From the NCBI GenBank assembly GCA_934718785.1, contig CAKVAF010000011.1:1-64000 (forward strand): DNA of 64,000 nt, written 5' to 3'. Source of the DNA: an uncultured Campylobacter sp. (GTDB taxonomy: Bacteria > Campylobacterota > Campylobacteria > Campylobacterales > Campylobacteraceae). Position 1 is the first letter of the stretch, and every line of letters begins with the position of its first letter. Position numbers and translations under genes: made by a program. This document shows, in pieces, positions 60,737 through 64,000 of this stretch. Under the pieces are notes generated by a model. That model was not told the origin of the DNA, did not search any database, and was given only the letters and a program-made list of their open reading frames with translations.

Positions 60737-63298
60737 ATGGAAAATATTTTCACTAAAGATAATGATATTGAAGTTGTGGATATTGAAAATTCCATTAAAA
60801 CGAGCTATTTAGATTACTCAATGAGCGTGATTATCGGGCGTGCGTTGCCTGATGCAAGGGATGGGCTAAAGCCTGTGCATAGGCGCATACTTTATGCGAT
60901 GAATGATTTAGGCGTGGGAAGCCGCTCAGCTTATAAAAAGTCCGCTCGTATCGTGGGTGATGTCATCGGTAAGTATCATCCACACGGCGATATAGCCGTT
61001 TATAACGCTCTTGTGCGTATGGCACAAAGCTTTTCTATGCGCTATCCAAGCGTGGATGGGCAAGGAAATTTTGGCTCAATTGATGGAGACGGCGCCGCTG
61101 CTATGCGTTATACTGAAGCTAGAATGACGATTTTAGCTGAGGAGCTTTTGCGCGATATTGATAAAGATACGGTGGATTTTATCCCAAATTATGATGATTC
61201 TATGCAAGAACCTGACGTGCTGCCTGCGCGTGTGCCAAATTTACTGCTTAATGGCTCAAGCGGTATTGCTGTGGGTATGGCTACAAATATCCCGCCACAC
61301 AGCCTAAACGAGCTAGTTGACGGGCTTTTGTATTTACTTGACAATAAAGACGCGAGTTTAGAAGAGCTCATGCAATTTATCAAAGGACCTGATTTTCCAA
61401 CTGCTGGCATTATCTATGGTAAAAAAGGCATTATAGAAGCTTATCGCACGGGGCGCGGGCGCGTTAAAATAAGAGCAAAAACGCATATAGAAAAAAAGCC
61501 AAATAAAGATATCATCGTTATTGACGAGCTTCCTTATCAAACAAATAAAGCGCGATTGATTGAGCAAATTGCCGAGCTTGTGAAAGAAAAGCAAATCGAG
61601 GGCATTGCTGAAGTGCGCGATGAAAGCGATAGAGAGGGCATTCGCGTGGTTATCGAGCTTAAGCGCGACGCGATGAGTGAGATAGTGCTGAATAATCTTT
61701 TTAAATCAACAACTATGGAGAACACCTTTGGCGTGATTATGCTGGCCATTCATAACAAAGAGCCTAAAATTTTCAGCCTTAAAGAGCTTTTAACTTTATT
61801 TTTAAATCACAGAAAGACCATCATCATTCGCCGAAGTATTTTCGAGCTTCAAAAAGCGCGCGCTAGAGCTCATATTTTAGAAGGGCTTAAAATCGCCCTT
61901 GATAATATAGACGCTGTGATTAAACTTATCCGTGCGAGTGCTGAAACGAGCGAGGCTAAAGAAGGGCTTATGTCTAAATTTAATCTTAGCGAGATTCAGG
62001 CAAATGCGATTTTAGAAATGCGCTTATCGCGTTTAACTGGGCTTGAGAGAGAAAAAATCGACAATGAGCTAAGTGATCTTAAAAAAGAAATCGCAAGACT
62101 TGAAGATCTTTTAAAAAGCGAAGAATTGCTTGAGAATTTAATAAGAGACGAGCTTAAAGAAATTAGAGCTAAATTTGATGTGCCTAGAATTACGCAGATT
62201 GAGGATGATTATGAAGATATCGAGATTGAGGATTTAATACCTAATGAAAATATGGTCGTAACTATCACTCATAGAGGCTACATCAAAAGAGTGCCAAGTA
62301 AGCAGTATGAAAAGCAAAAACGCGGTGGCAAGGGCAAGGTCGCGGTAACGACTTATGATGATGATTTCATAGAAAGCTTTTTTACAGCAAACACTCACGA
62401 TACGCTAATGTTTGTAACAGATCGCGGCCAGCTTTACTGGCTAAAAGTGTATAAAATTCCAGAGGGAAGCCGCACCGCTAAGGGCAAGGCTGTGGTTAAT
62501 CTCATCAATTTACAAGCGGATGAAAAAATCAAAGCCATCATTCCAACGAGTGATTTTAACCCTGATAAATCGCTTTGCTTCTTTACTAAAAACGGCCTTG
62601 TCAAGCGCACAAATTTAAGCGAATATCAAAATATAAGAAGCGTTGGCGTGCGCGCTATAAATTTAGATGAAAATGACGAGCTTGTTACTGCTATTGTCGT
62701 TTTAAAAGATGAGAGCGAAACTAAGTTTAATTTAGATGAGAGCTTAAATGATGAAAACTTCGGTGATGAAAATTTAGGCGAAAATACTAACGAAAAGCCG
62801 GGTAAAATGCTCTTTGCGGTAACTAAAAAGGGTATGTGCATTAAGTTTAATCTCGCACGCGTGAGAGAAATAGGACGCGTGGCGCGCGGGGTAACGGCGA
62901 TTAAATTTAAAGAAAAAAACGATGAGGTCGTGGGCGCTGTCTTTATAGAAAATGACGAGCAGGAAATTCTAAGCATCAGCCAAAAAGGTATAGGCAAACG
63001 CACAAATGCTGGAGAGTATCGCTTGCAAAGTCGTGGCGGTAAGGGCGTCATTTGTATGAAGCTCACTGATAAAACAAAGGATTTAATCGGCGTTGTGATT
63101 GTCGATGAGAGTATGGATTTAATGGCTCTTACAAGCAGTGGCAAGATGATAAGAGTCGATATGCAAAGCATAAGAAAAGCAGGGCGCAATACAAGCGGCG
63201 TGATTGTCGTTAATGTCAAAAATGATGAAGTCGTAAGCATTGCAAAATGCCCAAAGGATGAAAATGAAGATGAAGAAAACACAGAAAATGAGGAGTAA
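60737..63298 (+). CDS. gyrA: DNA gyrase subunit A with Ile86 and Asn90
   Basis: The breakage-reunion subunit of gyrase, 853 residues. The N-terminal domain has the catalytic Tyr in AMRYTEARM, the quinolone pocket in [13 protein letters not shown], and [16 protein letters not shown]. The C-terminal beta-pinwheel contains the GyrA box QRGGKG in the form QKRGGKGKV, repeated degenerate blades and an acidic tail. At residue 86 the codon is ATA (Ile, 60992-60994) and at residue 90 AAC (Asn, 61004-61006). C. jejuni wild type has Thr86 and Asp90, and Thr86Ile with or without Asp90Asn is the common quinolone-resistance genotype. An acidic Asn/Glu-rich insert lies near residues 655-690. Confidence 0.97.
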   Translation: MENIFTKDNDIEVVDIENSIKTSYLDYSMSVIIGRALPDARDGLKPVHRRILYAMNDLGVGSRSAYKKSARIVGDVIGKYHPHGDIAVYNALVRMAQSFSMRYPSVDGQGNFGSIDGDGAAAMRYTEARMTILAEELLRDIDKDTVDFIPNYDDSMQEPDVLPARVPNLLLNGSSGIAVGMATNIPPHSLNELVDGLLYLLDNKDASLEELMQFIKGPDFPTAGIIYGKKGIIEAYRTGRGRVKIRAKTHIEKKPNKDIIVIDELPYQTNKARLIEQIAELVKEKQIEGIAEVRDESDREGIRVVIELKRDAMSEIVLNNLFKSTTMENTFGVIMLAIHNKEPKIFSLKELLTLFLNHRKTIIIRRSIFELQKARARAHILEGLKIALDNIDAVIKLIRASAETSEAKEGLMSKFNLSEIQANAILEMRLSRLTGLEREKIDNELSDLKKEIARLEDLLKSEELLENLIRDELKEIRAKFDVPRITQIEDDYEDIEIEDLIPNENMVVTITHRGYIKRVPSKQYEKQKRGGKGKVAVTTYDDDFIESFFTANTHDTLMFVTDRGQLYWLKVYKIPEGSRTAKGKAVVNLINLQADEKIKAIIPTSDFNPDKSLCFFTKNGLVKRTNLSEYQNIRSVGVRAINLDENDELVTAIVVLKDESETKFNLDESLNDENFGDENLGENTNEKPGKMLFAVTKKGMCIKFNLARVREIGRVARGVTAIKFKEKNDEVVGAVFIENDEQEILSISQKGIGKRTNAGEYRLQSRGGKGVICMKLTDKTKDLIGVVIVDESMDLMALTSSGKMIRVDMQSIRKAGRNTSGVIVVNVKNDEVVSIAKCPKDENEDEENTENEE

Positions 63299-63358
63299 GC
63301 AAAAGTTGGAATGCTTTTTGCTTATAAACAAATGCAAAAATATTTTGAAGGTTGCAAA

Positions 63359-63916
63359 ATGAAAACAAAACTTTTCGCAGCGCTACTTTCAGCGCTATTT
63401 ATCAGTGCGTGTGCTTTAACTCCACGAAGTAACGCATCAAATCCTATCACAAACCCGCTAGGCGACGCTCCTGCAGCGAGTGCAAACTCAAATGCAAGTG
63501 GCAACAGCCAAGACATTATCGTGCAAAAGGTCGATAAAGACGATGTTCGCGCGATCATTCAGCAAGAAAAAATGCTCGCTCTTGACAATAGCGAAAACGA
63601 GCTCAGTTTCTCAGCTGTAGGCGAGGGTATCGCTCCATTAAATACCGTCTCAGCAGCGCAGGCTTTGGCGCTAGCTAAAAGAGCGGCGATTACGGATGCT
63701 TACCGCCAACTTGCAAGCAAGCTTTATGGCGTTAAAATCAATGGTAAAGATACCGTCAAAGACGCTATGCTAGGCAGTTCAACAATCACAGCGCAAGTTA
63801 ATGGTCTCATTAAAAACGCAAGTGTGATTGATGAGAGCTTCAATCAAGGACTTTATAGGGTCAATGTCGAGCTTAAAATCGACACAAATAAGTGGAAAGA
63901 ATTATTCGCTTATTAA
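63359..63916 (+). CDS. flgP: Flagellar outer-membrane lipoprotein FlgP
   Basis: The 185-residue lipoprotein starts at the ATG at 63359 (GAAGGT upstream); an in-frame ATG at 63311 would place 16 residues before the signal peptide. The lipobox is ISAC with Cys18. The mature part has a low-complexity Asn/Ala/Ser stretch (SANSNASGNS), then a LPP20-like domain (AAITDAYRQLASKLYGVKI). Gene order after gyrA and the following flgQ start match C. jejuni, where FlgP forms part of the flagellar basal disk and is needed for motility. Confidence 0.87.
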   Translation: MKTKLFAALLSALFISACALTPRSNASNPITNPLGDAPAASANSNASGNSQDIIVQKVDKDDVRAIIQQEKMLALDNSENELSFSAVGEGIAPLNTVSAAQALALAKRAAITDAYRQLASKLYGVKINGKDTVKDAMLGSSTITAQVNGLIKNASVIDESFNQGLYRVNVELKIDTNKWKELFAY

Positions 63917-64000
63917 TCCTTTGTTTCTCGTGGCTGTGCGCTCAGGATGAGTTTATATTCTGGGCGGAGCTCTCGAGCAAGGATTTAATGCTTGTTCATC
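63892..64000 (+). CDS. flgQ: Start of flgQ (3' end beyond the window)
   Basis: A frame opening with GTG at 63892 and overlapping the end of flgP by 25 bases reads MERIIRLLILCFSWLCAQDE, a typical signal peptide, then FIFWAELSSKDLMLVH to the window edge. FlgQ, a motility protein, follows flgP in C. jejuni. The start codon is not certain because no good ribosome site is seen; coupling to flgP is likely. Confidence 0.65.
   Translation, partial: MERIIRLLILCFSWLCAQDEFIFWAELSSKDLMLVH

Noticed and set aside
62626..63282. A 218-codon minus-strand ORF over gyrA
   Set aside because: Antisense shadow of the GyrA C-terminal domain; Ser-rich, with no promoter or ribosome site.

Overview
The window is Campylobacter-type chromosome: AT-rich, tightly packed, with TATAAT promoters that usually lack a clear -35 box. 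Gene neighbourhoods match thermotolerant Campylobacter: mutS2-small membrane protein-murC, pheS-pheT-aroA-ispH-rpsA-X-serA, glcD-(PgbA_N-like)-M23 peptidase, hrcA-grpE-dnaK, and mapA-(ComF-like)-gyrA-flgP-flgQ. Gene order between these blocks and the accessory content differ from what I recall of C. jejuni NCTC 11168, so another Campylobacter species is likely. I cannot name it from this sequence.

Layout. 1-5.1 kb: type I restriction-modification operon hsdR-hsdM-hsdS on the minus strand, with hsdS running off the left edge. 5.2-15.1 kb: housekeeping and transport genes (mutS2, murC, an NhaC-family antiporter, trmA, ilvA, amtB). 15.3-26.2 kb: an accessory zone. It begins with a lipoprotein gene whose last codons are replaced by a 3,000-bp IS1595-like element that has intact ends and an 8-bp target duplication and carries a complete restriction-modification pair as cargo. 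After a chemoreceptor gene come the remains of a conjugative or mobilizable element: a gene without its 5' end, a MazEF-like pair with a broken toxin, a frameshifted zeta-like toxin and a truncated VirD4/TraG-like coupling protein. An IS200/IS605-type TnpB element follows. A deleted fragment of the same element is what broke the mazF-like gene. 26.3-31 kb: a TSUP permease, the hrcA-grpE-dnaK heat-shock operon and a DNA glycosylase. 31.5-38 kb: glcD, envelope genes and rpoD. 38.1-42.4 kb: trpE-trpGD-trpF plus a second amidotransferase, without trpC, trpB or trpA. 42.5-47.6 kb: glyS, an M23 peptidase and a two-component system. 47.9-57.1 kb: one long minus-strand gene string from pheS to serA. 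57.2-64 kb: a HIT protein, dctA, mapA, a phosphoribosyltransferase, gyrA, flgP and the start of flgQ.

Two families of dispersed repeats tie the accessory zone together. Family 1 has the skeleton GTCATTGCGAG...AAGCAATCC. It fills intergenic gaps and also sits in frame inside hsdS. Family 2 is a hairpin with a constant GC-rich loop (GCGCCGC) and AT-rich stems that differ from copy to copy but remain self-complementary.

The strongest observations are the IS1595-like element carrying restriction-modification genes (both ends and the target duplication can be read directly), GyrA with Ile86 and Asn90 (the classical Campylobacter quinolone-resistance positions), the repeat inserted in frame in hsdS, and the two IS605-type right ends, one of which broke a mazF-like toxin gene.
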